A DNA stretch of 64,000 nt from Torymus aiolomorphi (GCA_036365515.1 CM070876.1:132520394-132584393), one strand, 5' to 3'. Shown: positions 22,191 through 34,387, counted from the first letter of the stretch. The notes: generated by a model not told the origin, from the letters alone. Numbers and translations: made by a program.

Positions 22191-22971
22191 ACACGAAAAA
22201 AAATTCCCAGAGCCATAATTACGTCGTTCGGAAAAATGTTTCGACGGTTTCTTATAGATCAAATGCTTAGAAAAAAATTATGAACGAAATAGCTATTCCG
22301 GAAAAGCCCCCCCAGGGCGATATACTGTGTCTTAAACAAGGAAAAATATTCCCAGAGCCTCAATTAAGTCGTTCGGAAAAATGTTTCGACGGTTTCTTGT
22401 AGATCAAGTCCCCAAATGAACGAAATAGCTTTTCCGGAAAGGCCCCCCCCAGGGCGATATACTGTGTCTTAAACATGATAAAAAATTCCCAGAACCGCAA
22501 TTACGCCGTTCGGAAAAATGTTTCGATGGATTCTTGTAGAGATCGTTTCCAAATGCTTAGAAAAAAATTATGAACGAAAAGCTTTTCCGGAAAAGCCCCG
22601 CCAGGGCGATATACTGTGTCTTCAACACGAAAAAAAATTCCCAGAGTCGCAATTACGTCGTTCGGAAAATTGTTTCGATGGTTTCTTGTAGATAACGTTT
22701 CCAAATGCTTAGAAAAAAAATATGAAAGAAGTAGCTTTTCCGGAAAAGCTCCGCCAGGGCGATATACTGTGTCTTAAACATGAAAAAAAAATCCCAGAGC
22801 CGCAATTACATCGTTCGGAAAAATGTTTCCACGGTTTCTTGCAGATCAAGTCCCGAAATGCTTAGAAAAAAATTATGAACGAAATAGCTTTTCCGGAAAA
22901 GCCCCCCGGGCGATATACTGTGTCTTAAGCATGAAAAAAAAAATTATGAACGAAATAGGAAATAATCCAAG

Positions 22972-23667
22972 ATGGAGGATAGTGGGCTGCCAGCGGAGGC
23001 AGTCCCTCCCGATATATACCATCGATGTCACAATACGCAAGCGGTTAAAACGGTAGTATGTATATGGTGTTGCAATGTTTTTCATAAAAGTGACTTTAAT
23101 AGAAAAAAAAATGTAAGATACATAAACAGTGTGTTAGTTGTTTGTGATGAATACGATTTGAACATAACCTCAAATCAAGATCCCACACGTGCTGTGTTAC
23201 TAAAACTACAAGAAGATCTGCAAACCAAAACTAAAGCGATTGAGAATCTTAGTAAAAACTATAGGAAAATAGAATCAGAGTACAGTAAACTTAAAATCAA
23301 CTATAAAGGCCTCCTTCAAGAAAACAGAATGCAAGTTGATGAGCTGGATGAGACTACATGCGAAGACAAGGACAGTGATAAAGTAAGTGCACTAATAACA
23401 GAAAACCAGCTGCTTAGGGAACTAAATACTGAATTGAAACATAAAAATCTGCTTTTAAACGAAATTCTAACGAAAGAAAAAGAACGACCGAGTAAATACA
23501 AGGAAACATATGCAGATATAATGTCAAAAAAGATACACATACCACAATCCAAAAAAGTGCCGAAAATTGTAGTGACAAGAAAAGACAAAGAAGAGAAATC
23601 GGTGAGAAAGGAAAAAGTATTCCACTATCTACTTAAAGAAAAATCAATCCAAACGAAAAAAAATTGA
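22972..23667 (+). pseudogene. LINE-C ORF1, N-terminal half
   Basis: Start ATG at 22972 (MEDSGLPAEAVPPDIYHRC). Near residues 28-45, VVCIWCCNVFHKSDF is a small Cys/His cluster shared with LINE-B ORF1 (CVLCAKIF). A long charged segment with coiled-coil character follows (LLKLQEDLQTKTKAIENLSK onward), then a basic stretch ending in IQTKKN and a stop. The stop comes from a one-base shift in an A8 run at about 23659-23666, just before the second half. Coding is otherwise clean, so the copy is young. Confidence 0.8.
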
Positions 23668-23668
23668 T

Positions 23669-24547
23669 ATGAAAAGTAAAGATGTAATTTCAATAACATG
23701 CATGAACGAGGAAAGTGCCAAGACAGCAAAAAGATTACTAGACGCCAAGCTCAACCACCTCTACAAGGTCGAAGAAGAACAGCTTAGTAAGCCTGTCATA
23801 AGAATAACTGGCATCGAAAATGAATTCAAGTCTGATATAAAAGCAATCGAAAATGACATAAACCAAAGAAATTTTTCAAATTTAGATACAAAGGGTAACG
23901 TATTACACGTAGCTGGCAATGACAAAAGCAGTAAAGTAACAGTCATCATGCAAATAACGGGTGAAATGCACAAACATATTAAAGAAAATAAAGACAGATT
24001 ATTCGTTGGTTATCAGAATTGCAAAGTTTACGATATAATAAATGTGAAACCATGTTATAAGTGTGGTAGATTGGGTCATAATGGCCAAAGGTGTAAGAAC
24101 AACCCAACCTGTTTAAAATGTGCGGGAACGCATCTAACAGAAAAGTGCACATCAGAGAAACAGTGCTGCATCAACTGTAGCTTCTCAAATAAGACATTTG
24201 GAAACGACTATAATACTGATCATGTTACCACTGACAGACAAGAATGCAAAATTTTGAGTGCTAAGGTAAACAAGGCTATGAACACTACTGAATATATAAT
24301 AAAACCTGACTTACCGAGATACCTCGGTAAGGTAGATAACTTTAAGAAACGGACACAAGAGTTAACTAAATCACCAACTACATTACAAACTCAGGTGGGC
24401 GGAACTGAATTAATACTGGCAAAACCCAGGCTTGGAAGTTCGTCTTCACTTACATCGATAACAACAAGATCTAGATTCTACTCACAACAAGACCTCAGCC
24501 TCAGTTCGCCTACCAAAAATACGCAAGAGGGATCAACAAACTTTTAA
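23669..24547 (+). pseudogene. LINE-C ORF1, C-terminal half with zinc knuckles
   Basis: After MKSKDVISITCMNEESAKTA and a fold with PVIRITGIENEF and ENDINQRNFSNL (RRM-like position in ORF1 proteins), three CCHC knuckles follow. They are CYKCGRLGHNGQRC, CLKCAGTHLTEKC and a CINC...H...C block. The tail is KPDLPRYLGKV and Ser/Thr-rich. The INQRNF and knuckle blocks match LINE-B ORF1 closely. The role is nucleic-acid binding and RNP formation. All 292 codons are open to TAA at 24547. It is in the +1 frame relative to the first half. Confidence 0.85.
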
Positions 24548-27500
24548 TTTAAGTGATACAAACTTTGGCAGTGAGATTGAAAATTTTAAAAAAGCTCTAT
24601 TGCAAAAGTGTTAATAGGAAACATGAACTAAAAAATAAACTAAAAAATATATATAATAAACAAATGTATACATATTGTTTTACTTGCGTTAAGTTTTGAG
24701 AATTCTATTGACAATATTAAATGTTTAAGGTTTAAATATTTAATACTTAGTATATAAGCTTTAGTGTATAAGTATAGTCTTAAGTATTCATGTACCAGCC
24801 CTCGTACAGGTAGTTAATATCTATCTCTGAGGACTTTACTCTATGTAATTTTGTTCTGGTTTAATAAATAAATAATAAAAAAAAAATAAATAGCTTTTCC
24901 GGAAAAGCCCCGCCAGGGCGATATACTGTGTATTAAACACGAAAAAAAAATCCCAGTGCCACAATTACGTCGTTCGGAAAAATGTTCGACGGTTTCTTGT
25001 AGATCAAATGCCCAAATGCTTAGAAAAAAATTATGAACGAAATAGCTTTTCCGGAAAAGCCCCCCAGGGCGATATACTGTGTCTTACACAAGAAAAAAAA
25101 TTCCCAGAGACGCAATTAAGTCGCTCGGAAAAATATTAAGACGGTTTCTTGTAGATCAAGTCCCCAAATGCTTAAAAAAAATTATTAACAAAATAGCTTT
25201 TCCGCGGAAAGCCCTCGCAGGGCGATATACTGTATCTTAATCACGAAAAAAAATTCCCAGCGCCGCAATTACATCGTTCGGAAAAATGTTTCGACGGTTT
25301 CTTGTAGATCAAGTCCCCAAATGCTTAGAAAAAAATTATGAACGAAATAGCTATTCCGGAAAAGCCCCCCCAGGGCGACATACCTTGTCTTAAACAAGAA
25401 AAAAAATTCCCCGAGCCGCAATTAAGTCGTTCGGAAAAATGTCAAGATGGTTTCTTGTAAATCAAGTCCCCAAATGAACGAAATAGCTTTTCCGGAAAAG
25501 CCCTCCCAGGGCGATATACTGTATCTTAATCACGAAAAAACATTCCCAGCTCCGCAATTACATCGTTCGGAAAAATGTTTCGACGGTTTCTAGTAGTTCA
25601 AGTCCCCAAATGCTTAGAAAAAAATTATGAACGAAATAGCTATTCCGGAAAAGCCCCCGCAGGACGACATACCTTGTCTTAAACAAGAAAAAAAATTCTC
25701 CGAGCCGCAATTAAGTCGTTCGGAAAAATGTCAAGACGGTTTCTTGTAGATCAAGTCCCCAAATGAACGAAATAGCTTTTCAGGAAAAGCCCCCCATGGC
25801 GATATACTGTGTCTTAAGCATGAAAAAAAATTCCCAGAGCCACAATTACGTCGGTCGGAAAAATGTTTCGACGGTTTCTTGTAGATCAAGTGCCCAAATG
25901 CTAGAAAAAAATTATGAATGAAATAGCTTTTCCGGATAAGTCCCCCCAGGGCGATATACTGTGTCTTAAACATGAAAAAAAATTCCCAGAGTCGGAATTA
26001 AATTGTTCGGAAAAATGATTCGACGGTGTCTTGTAGACAAAGTCCCCAAATGCTTAGAAAAAAATTATGAACAAAATAGCTTTTCCGGAAAAGCCCCCCC
26101 AGGGCGATATACTGTATCTTAAACACGAAAAAAACATTCCCAGAGCCGCAATTACATCATTCGGAAAAATGTTTCGACGGTTTCTTGTAGTGCAAGTCCC
26201 CAAATGCTAGAAAAAAATTATGAATGAAATAGCTTTTCCGGATAAGTCCCCCCAGGGCGATATACTGTGTCTTAAACATGAAAAAAAAATTCCCAGAGCC
26301 CGAATTAAGTCATTGGGAAAAATAATTCGACGGTGTCTTGTAGGCAAAGTCCCCAAACGCTTAAAAAAAATTATTAACGAAATAGCTTTTCCGGAAAAGC
26401 CCCCCCAGGGCGATATACTGTATCTTAAACACGAAAAAAACATTCCCAGAGCCGCAATTACATCATTCGGAAAAATGTTTCGACGGTTTCTTGTAGTGCA
26501 AGTCCCCAAATGCTTAAAAAAAAATTATGAACGAAATAGCTTTTCCGGAAAAGCCCCCCCAGGGCGATATACTGTGTCTTAAATATGAAAAAAAATTCCC
26601 AGAGCCGGAATTAAATTGTTCGGAAAAATGATTCGACGGTGTCTTGTAGACAAAGTCCCCAAATGCTTAGAAAAAAATTATGAACAAAATAGCTTTTCGG
26701 ATAAGCCACCGAGCGCGATATACTGTGTCTTAAACACGAAAAAAAATTCCCAGAGTCGCAATTACATCGTTCGGAAAAATCTTTCGACGGTTTCTTGTAG
26801 ATCAAGTCCCCAAATGCTTAGAAAAAAATTATGAACGAAATAGCTTTTCTGGAAAAGCTCCCCCAGGGCAATATACTGTGTCTTAAACATGAAAAAAAAT
26901 TCACAGAGCCACAATTGCGTCGTTCGGAAAAATGTTTCGGCAGTTTCTTGTAGATCAAGTGCCCAAATGCTTAGAAAAAAATTATGAACGAAATAGCTTT
27001 TCCGGAAAAGCCTCCCCAGGGCGACATACTGTGTCTTAAACAAGAAAAAAAAATTCCCCGAGCCGCAATTAAGTCGTTCGGAAAAATGTTAAGACGGTTT
27101 CTTGTAGATCAAGTCCCCAAATGAACGAAATAGCTTTTCCGGAAAAGCCCTCCATGGCGATATACTGTGTCTTCAGCATGAAAAAAAAATTGCCAGTGCC
27201 ACAATTACGTCGGTCGGAAAAATGTTTCGACGGTTTCTTGTAGATAAAGTCACCAAATGCTTAGAAAAAAATTATGAACGAAAACGCTTTTCTGGAAAAG
27301 CCCTCGCAGGGCGATATATTGTGTTGTAAACGGGGAAATAATTTCCAGTGCCGCAATTACGTCGCTCGGAAAAATGTTTCGACGGTTTCTTGTAGATAAA
27401 GTCACCAAATGCTTAGAAAAAAATTATGAACGAAAACGCTTTTCCGGAAAAGCCCCGCAGGGCGATATACTGTGTTGTAAACGGGGAAAAAATTCCCAGT

Positions 27501-29530
27501 GCCGCAATTACGTCGCTCGGAAAAATTTTTCGACGGTTTCTTGTAGATCAAGTCCCCAAATGCTTAGAAAAAAATTATGAACGAAATAGCTATTCCGGAA
27601 AAGCCTCCCCAGGGCGACATACTGTGTCTTAAACAAGAAAAAAAATTCCCCGAGCCGCAATTAAGTCGTTCGGAAAAATGTTAAGACGGTTTCTTGTAGA
27701 TCAAGTCCCCAAATGAACGAAATAGCTTTTCCGGAAATGCCCTCCATGGCGACATACTGTGTCTTGAACAAGAAAAAAAATTTCCCGAGCCGCAATTAAG
27801 TCGTTCGGAAAAATGTTAAGACGGTTTCTTGTAGATCAAGTCCCCAAATGAACGAAATAGCTTTTCCGGAAAAGCCCTCCATGGCGATATACTGTGTCTT
27901 AAGTATGAAAACAAACTTCCCAGTGCCACAATTACGTCGGTCGGAAAAATGTTTCGACGGTTTCTTGTAGATAAAGTCACCAAATGCTTAGAAAAAAATT
28001 ATGAACGAAAACGCTTTTCCGGAAAGCCCTCGCAGGGCGATATATTGTGTTGTAAACGGGGAAAAAATTCCCAGTGCCGCAATTACGTCGCTCGGAAAAA
28101 TGTTTCGACGGTTTCTTGTAGATAAAGTCACCAAATGCTTAGAAAAAAATTATGAACGAAAACGCTTTTCCGGAAAAGCCCTCGCAGGGCGATATGCTGT
28201 GTTGTAAACGGGGAAAAAATTCCCAGTGCCGCAATTACGTCGCTCGGAAAAATGTTTCGACTGGTACTTATAGAAAAGGACCCACAAAGTTTCACAGATA
28301 AATTATGAACGAAATCGCTTTTCCGGAAAAGCTCCTTTAGGGTGACATACCATGTCGAATACTAGAAAAAAATTCCAAGTCGCAGTTCCTTGTTGTGAAA
28401 ATTGTTTCGTCTGGTACTTTTAGATAAGGTCCCTCAATGTTTACAAAAAAATTATGAACGTAATTGCTTTTCAGGAACAGCCCTTTTTGTCGGGTATACC
28501 ATGTCGAAAACTAGATAAAAAATTCCCAAAGTCGCAATTACTTCGTTAGGAAAATGTTGTGAATGGTACTTGTTTAAAAGGTCCCCCAAAGCTTAAAAAA
28601 AATTTTTTAACGAAATCGCTTTACCGGAAAAGCCCTTTCGGGCCGATATATCATGCCATAAACTCGAAAAAAGATTCCCAGAGTCGCAATAATGTCGTTA
28701 AGAAAAATTTGTTGTCTGTTACTTGTAGAAAATGTCCCTCAAAGCTTACAAGCAATTATGAACGATGCCACTTTTCCGGAAAAGCCTCTTTAGACCGGTA
28801 TACCATGTCGAAAACTAGATAAAAAATTCCCAAAGTCGCAATAACGTCGTTAGGAAAAATATTTCGACTGTTACTTGTAGAAACGATCCCCCAAAGTTGA
28901 AAAAAAAATTATGCACGAAATCGCTTTTCCAGAGAAGCCCCTTCAGTCCGAAAAACCATGCCGTAAACTGGAAAGAAAATTGCTAAAGCCGCAATAACGT
29001 CGTTAGGAAAAATATTTTGACTGGTACTTGTAGATAAGGTCCTCCAATACTTACAAAAAACTTATGAATGGAATCGCTTTTCCGGAAAAGCTCCTTCGGC
29101 CGATATACCATGTCTAAGATACGAAAAAAAATTCCCAGAGTCGCAATTACGTCGTCAGGAAAAGTTTTCGACTGGTACTTGTAGAAAAGGTCCCCCAATG
29201 CTTAGAGAAAAGTTAAGAAACGAAATCGCTTTTCCGGAAAAGCCCGTTTGGGTCGATAAACTCGAAAAAAAAAATTCTCAGAGTCGCAATTACTTTTACG
29301 GAACTACTCCTTTAGGCCAAGGGTGCAGGTCACAAATATGAAATCAATTCTTACAGTTGCAAAAATTACGTTAGGAATAAGTTTGCAGTTAGAACGTGTA
29401 TTAGGGGTCGCCAATAGCCTAGAAAAATTCAGGCACGAAATTGATCTTCCAGAACTGCTCCTTCGGGTTAAGGGTGCACGTCAAAAACACGAACAAAATT
29501 CTCACAGTCGCAAAAATTACGTGAGGCAAA

Positions 29531-29878
29531 ATAACAATATAATGATGTTTTTTTGCTTTCTTAATAATTAATTTAATATATACGTACAGAATATAAAAGT
29601 GAAATACGCAAGTTGAATATTAAAGTTGAAAAAAACTCTTTAATTTTTTAATTGCGTTTAGAGAAACATGTTTATCTCTTCGCTACATTTTGATTTAAAA
29701 AATCGTTTTTCTATGTCTAATAGCTTTGGAAATAGCGAATTGAAAATATAAAAAGATTATGGAGATGATGCTGGTTGCAAGAGAAGGAATGCCTCCCTGA
29801 AAAGAGAGAGAGAGAGTGAGTGAGAGAGAGAAAATAGTGAAAGAGTACGCGAGAGAGACAGTGTGCGAGACACTATTA
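29531..29878. other. AT-rich flank with (GA)-rich patch
   Basis: AT-rich DNA to about 29790, then a GAGAGAGTGAGTGAGAGAGAG patch (29802-29830) before the 5' LTR. No gene. Confidence 0.6.
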
Positions 29879-30861
29879 TGAAAGAGTTGTAGTTATTGCA
29901 GGCGAGAGTCCGGCAAGACGAAGCTAGGACCAATACGGCTATAGGAATGCATGTGTGTGCGCAAGTGTGTGAATACCGGGATGATGGGAGCCGCGCGAAC
30001 GGTTCGAAATGCGAGTGTTTTACAAGTACAAACGTGAGAGCTGTCCGAGTCCCGCACCTTCAATAGCAGCCGAGAATCACCAGTTTCTGAGGCGTGAAGC
30101 CGAGTAGCTCGGACGCCCCCGAGCCGGACATAAGGCACGCTCTCGAGTCATACAAATGCTGCACAATAATGGCCCTGGCCCAGCCATAAGAAAAGCCTGC
30201 TGCTGCTGCTATGAAAAGTGCTAAGACCGAGACGTTGCCAAATGTACCGGCCGGACATGCCGGGCTGCGAACCGACAACAGCGCTGCTATGATCGACGGA
30301 GCGAGCGACGGGTCGAAGGGCGCTCACTCTCTGCCTAACCGCGAGAAAAGCCACACGCGCTTTTGAATTATATTCAAATCATAGTACGGTACGGGACGAC
30401 ACTTGGCATTATATTTAAACAACGGTACACTATCATTTCCAATCAATATATATCCGTAATATTGATCTTTATTCTCGGTACCTTGGTTTCGTGAAGCTCA
30501 GCGAGACTCCTGAGTAGAGTTCTGAGCAAAAGTGTGCGTGAGTGTGTGTTCGAGAACGAGCCGAGGGTCCTGGTGGAGTCTTGTCATCAGCGTCCCCGTC
30601 GAGTGATGCTCCGAAAGGTAGGAGATTACTATTTGGCCTGCGCGCGTTTATAGCTCGGCTTGTATCGCATATTTTCAATATGTATGTAATTCACGCGATA
30701 TTCACTATTGCTAGTCGGTACAGAAACGCTTACGTGTTATTGGATGTAAAATCGGTACATTAATTGTAATTGAACTAATGTTAATAAAACCCTCTATATT
30801 ATTTTAAGTAATGTATATCTTTGTGATTATTAACCAAATGTAAGCAAAACCCTACATTACA
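29879..30861 (+). repeat. 5' LTR of the gypsy element
   Basis: Starts TGAAAGAGTTGTAG and ends CCCTACATTACA (TG...CA). It matches 38576-39565 along its whole length with scattered substitutions and small indels. A TGTAG start 9 bp further in is possible. The R region and TATA box were not fixed. Confidence 0.9.
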
Positions 30862-30863
30862 AA

Positions 30864-30880
30864 TGGCGCCTCAACTGGGT
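30864..30880 (+). promoter_or_regulatory. Primer-binding site
   Basis: TGGCGCCTCAACTGGGT begins 2 bp after the LTR. The first 7 bases complement a tRNA 3' end GGCGCCA, as in tRNA-Lys-primed elements; the rest is less clear. Confidence 0.7.
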
Positions 30881-31200
30881 TTTTGAAAATTGCGATACAA
30901 GTATTTTCGAATTTTCTCTTCTTAGAATTGCGATAGTACCGGGAAAAATTTTTCTCTTCGCGTGCTAACGATATATGCTAAATTGTAATTTATGCTAACG
31001 TAAAAATTTCATGCTCGTGGCCGGGAGTGAAAAGTGTCGAAACGAGTTAAAACTAGATTTGAAAATTAAATTCGTAACCGTCTTCGACAAAGTGAAAAAT
31101 TCGAATTTGCGTGAAACAAATATTTCAAACAGAAATAATAACGCTTTTCGAAATAATATTCGACACAGAAAATTCCAATGCTCAAAATATTCTTAAGCTA

Positions 31201-31471
31201 CACTGAAAAAAATTTGGCACTTCAGCTGACCGTATAAGTATATACGCTATGCCGAATGTAGGGTCGAATGTTGTACCGCGGTTCGGCACATCTCCTGCCC
31301 CGTACTGGCACAGCTCCTGTCCCGTAAAAGCATCGCGCGCCCCGTACTGGCACAGCTCCTCTCCCGTTAGAGACAAACCCTGTGCCAAAAGTGGGTGGTC
31401 TGACACACGCAGCGAAGGGGGCGCTGACGAACTGTGATGGAAACAGACGCCGTGCCAAATTTTTTTCAGTG
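31201..31471. mobile_element. MITE in the gypsy leader, perfect 20-bp TIR, TA target
   Basis: The 20-bp TIR CACTGAAAAAAATTTGGCAC is perfect at both ends and TA flanks both sides (31199-31200, 31472-31473). Inside, a roughly 30-bp unit (CCCCGTACTGGCACAGCTCC) is repeated about 39 bp apart. There is no coding capacity. Its terminus belongs to the same CAC-type group as 13620-14339. Perfect TIRs suggest a recent insertion. Confidence 0.9.
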
Positions 31472-31473
31472 TA

Positions 31474-32516
31474 GAATTTTTGAAAAGAGATTATAATCGG
31501 TACATATACTAGTTCGCGACAACAACAAGGTCGAAGAAAGTCAGAGCGTACCATAAACATAAACATTTGGCCGGCCGACCGGAGTCGGTAGAGAGCGTGT
31601 TGCCGGGGACCGCGCGAGAGAGCCACGTGTGTACATGCGTACACACACAGGCGGCTGCCGATTTCAGCGGCGCGGGGCCGCGGAGCGAGAGAGATAGCTG
31701 CCGCATAGGCGCGGAGAGCGCAGACGACGGCGACGGCAGTGCTCGCAGCTGAGGTGCGGCGATGGCGTGGCACACGGGAGAGCCAAGCGCCTATGCAGGG
31801 TATAGGCATAGGGCTTGGTGGCTACCACGAGTGCACGCGCACCGGGAGTGCTGTAGCTGCCCATAGCGAAACGTCGTCGCGCATTACATGGATGTTTTTC
31901 TCCTCGCGATTTATAGGTATAGCGGAACTTCAAATACTCGGTACCGGAGTATTAAAACACTGCTAGTATTTTAGTAACAATTGCTTTCGGTACATAATTA
32001 TTTTTACTTAATGTCATTTTTGTTAATAGTAATTTTTCTGTGTAACTGATAATCGTTAATTATTTAATGAACTTCGGAGCGTCAATTGAAAATAACCTTC
32101 TTTGTTGTATGTAGATGGCTTTTGCTATCCAGTAATTTGTTTATTTGTTAATTAAATTATTGGTTATTACGGGAATAATTCGTGTTACTTTTAATTTCTT
32201 TTAATAAATTATAAGTAAATTTTCACTGTTAGTTTCGTGATTAAGTTAGTTTAAATAATCTCTGCTACGTTCCGGATAGATTAAATGAATAAAGTGTATG
32301 TAAAATAATTTCCGGTAGAGTTCAACAACTTAGATTATTAGTTTTTTTTTCTCCTTGTATATAGTTTTTTTTCCGAGATAATTATTTTTAATTATCGGTA
32401 CAGTTTAATAATTATCGTTTCAATTTGGAAATAATTTTCGGGTGATTATAATTAAATAATTTTAAATATCCGTGTTTAGAAAGTTTTCAAACTTAATTTC
32501 GAAGTAAAAGTTAACA
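31474..32516 (+). other. Gypsy leader (GC-rich then AT-rich)
   Basis: Non-coding leader. Its first part (31550-31800) is CpG-rich and yields long chance frames on both strands. The second part is AT-rich up to the gag ATG. Confidence 0.6.
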
Positions 32517-34367
32517 ATGGAACGTACAGCAGAAAATATTCTAAATGAAACACCACAATTGGAATCACAATACGCGATTACAGTGTGGGTAGAAAACTTA
32601 TCGGTACCAGATTTAATTGGCCAATTAAGTAAATACTCGCTTAGTATAGACGGAAAAATAGAAGAATTGACAGATCGTTTAGCAAGATTTGTTGCGTTAA
32701 AAAAGGGATACGACGAAGTCCCTTGGGATATTTCAGATGAAAATTTTAATTTTACATGCGAGTTTTCGCAAAGATTACAAACTGTAATCGGCGGAAGAAC
32801 CCACAACCCAAATGGGTTACAAAGAACTCATAATGATTCCCCCTTGCAACGGCAAGAACCCTCTCTAATAGATTTCGAAACGGAACCTACAGTAGGTATA
32901 CAGGGGAAGAGTACCGTCGGTACGTGATTCGGGGGAGCCGAGGCAAAGGCCATGCGCGCGACTAATGCGAGACGAGACGAGACGACCAACGGACGAAATC
33001 AGTGAACCTATCATAGAAAATAGGAATTCAAATAATCGGGAAAATTTTAATAATCGAGGTTTGAATGGTAATGCACGCCTGGTCGTACCTAGAGTTAGTT
33101 TTGCGCTTTCCTCAACGGCAAGAGCAAATACAGAAACGTACGCGCGGACGCGTTTTGAACAAGAACTAAACAACTTAACTTATAGTTTAGAGTCGAGTAG
33201 GCTTGACCATGGCGAACGAGTACCGAATATAGACGAACATACGCATATATACAGAGACTCACACCTACGCGCGAACACAAATACAACCTACACACCACCT
33301 TTCTCTTTAGCGTGACTGCCAACACGCGACGTGACTTTTCACCAATCAAACGTACCAAAGAATAAAAACAATAACGATATCGCGACGTTTCCGACGCCAC
33401 GAAATTCTTCAAACATCCCAGATGCTCGAGACATGTACCGCTCTACATTCACGACGCCGTGGCTATCGTATCCGAGATAAATAATCCGAGATTGGAAAAT
33501 CTTAAATTTAATCAAATTTAAGGGCGGATCGGATTCTAGCGCGGAAGAATTCCTATGCAGGATAGAAGAATGCAGAAGCGGTACTGGAGTAACAGATTCG
33601 GATCTGTTAGAAGCTCTGTCTGACTTATTGAAGGGAATGGCTGCGAAATGGGCGCGATTGGAGAAACATAAATGGCTCTCGTGGGACAATTTCGTTACGG
33701 ATTTTCGCGAACATTACGACCGGTAATTGACTTTATTACAAATTATCGGCACATTTTAAAATACTTGTATCCACAACCGCCGCTCGAAGATCAACTCTCG
33801 ATGACTTACAATAATTTAAAGCCGATATATAGGGATAAAATTAATAGGCACTCGGTACACACGTTCCGCGACCTAGAATTGTTTGGTAAAGAATTCGAAG
33901 CCGCGCTGTTAGCAAAACGGGAGTATAAACCTTCTCCGCCTAAAGAATTATCGTTTTTACTGGAACTCGCATTTGATTCTAAGAAATTCGCGATACCTAA
34001 TGAGGCGGGAAGGGGTAGGCAAGGCTCCCACAATGTCTCGGCAATAAATGAAACAAGCTCGCCAAAATCAACTCAAAGAGGAAAGCCAAGATGGAGCACG
34101 CGAAGACAAAACGAGGGAGGCAACACCGGTACAACACCCGCAGCTCCCGATAATAAACCGAATGGGGGCGAGACTGGACGCAGGTGTAAACCTCGAGGTG
34201 GCGGACCAAAAGCAGATATTAAATGCTTTAACTGCCAAGGTTTCGGACACTTGGCTCGTATATGCCCATCGGACAAAAGGCCCAGATCAAATCCGGAGAA
34301 TCAGTCACCGGCTGGGACGAAGACTGGGAAGAGTGACCCTCATGAAGGAAAACCTTCGGAAAACTAG
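32517..34367 (+). pseudogene. gag: gag (SAP-like N-terminus, capsid remains, one zinc knuckle), frameshifted
   Basis: Start ATG 32517. Residues about 28-62 (LSVPDLIGQLSKYSLSIDGK then a EELTDRLARF part) look like a SAP DNA-binding motif. The first frame fails at 32927 and the next (32965-33315) at 33315. The region to about 33725 holds capsid-like text (AEEFLCRIEECRSGTG, WARLEKHKWLSWDNF). The last frame (33672-34367) continues the capsid (HTFRDLELFGKEFE) and ends with a single knuckle CFNCQGFGHLARIC at about 34230. At least three frameshifts make it non-functional. Confidence 0.85.
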
Positions 34368-34387
34368 CGAGGCGAGAACAAAAGGAG

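Larger units (their letters stand above)
22945..24893 (+). mobile_element. LINE-C: ORF1-only LINE derivative (half-LINE), inserted in satellite 1
   Basis: The element starts about 22957 after satellite sequence GAACGAAATAG and ends in a run of AATAAA-like repeats and A9 at about 24880. The satellite then resumes with AAATAGCTTTTCCGG, giving a short target duplication (AAATAG). It contains ORF1 (two frames) and about 340 bp of 3' UTR, but no endonuclease or RT at all. A copy with only ORF1 and its own tail resembles HAL1-type half-LINEs of mammals in layout. It would need the machinery of a full-length relative such as LINE-B's family. Confidence 0.8.
22192..29530 (+). repeat. Satellite 1 array, ~150-bp monomer, decaying toward 29.5 kb
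   Basis: Monomers carry in order CAGGGCGATATACTGTGTCTT, AATTCCCAGAGCCGCAATTA, CGTTCGGAAAAATGTTTCG, a TTTCTTGTAGATCAAGT part, CCCCAAATGCTTAG, and CTTTTCCGGAAAAG. The last is a perfect 14-bp dyad. Spacing is about 152 bp (anchor near 22451, 22603, 22755, 22908). A shorter variant lacks about 17 bp before GAACGAAATAG. Copies are near-identical to about 28250, then increasingly diverged to about 29530. LINE-C interrupts the array at 22945-24893. Short open frames inside are by-products of the repeat. Confidence 0.95.

Noticed and set aside
26207..28207. Families of similar 60-120-codon frames
   Set aside because: They recur with the satellite monomer on both strands and reflect its sequence, not genes.
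22192..29530. Regular ~150-bp direct repeats as a CRISPR array
   Set aside because: The whole period is conserved and there are no unique spacers; the context is eukaryotic satellite DNA.
29893..30763. Frames inside the LTRs as genes
   Set aside because: They recur in both LTRs, on both strands, without domains; one is the LTR sequence itself.
31222..31809. 195-codon minus frame as a host gene
   Set aside because: It lies across the leader MITE and CpG-rich gypsy leader, is Arg/Ala/Ser-rich, and has no domain.
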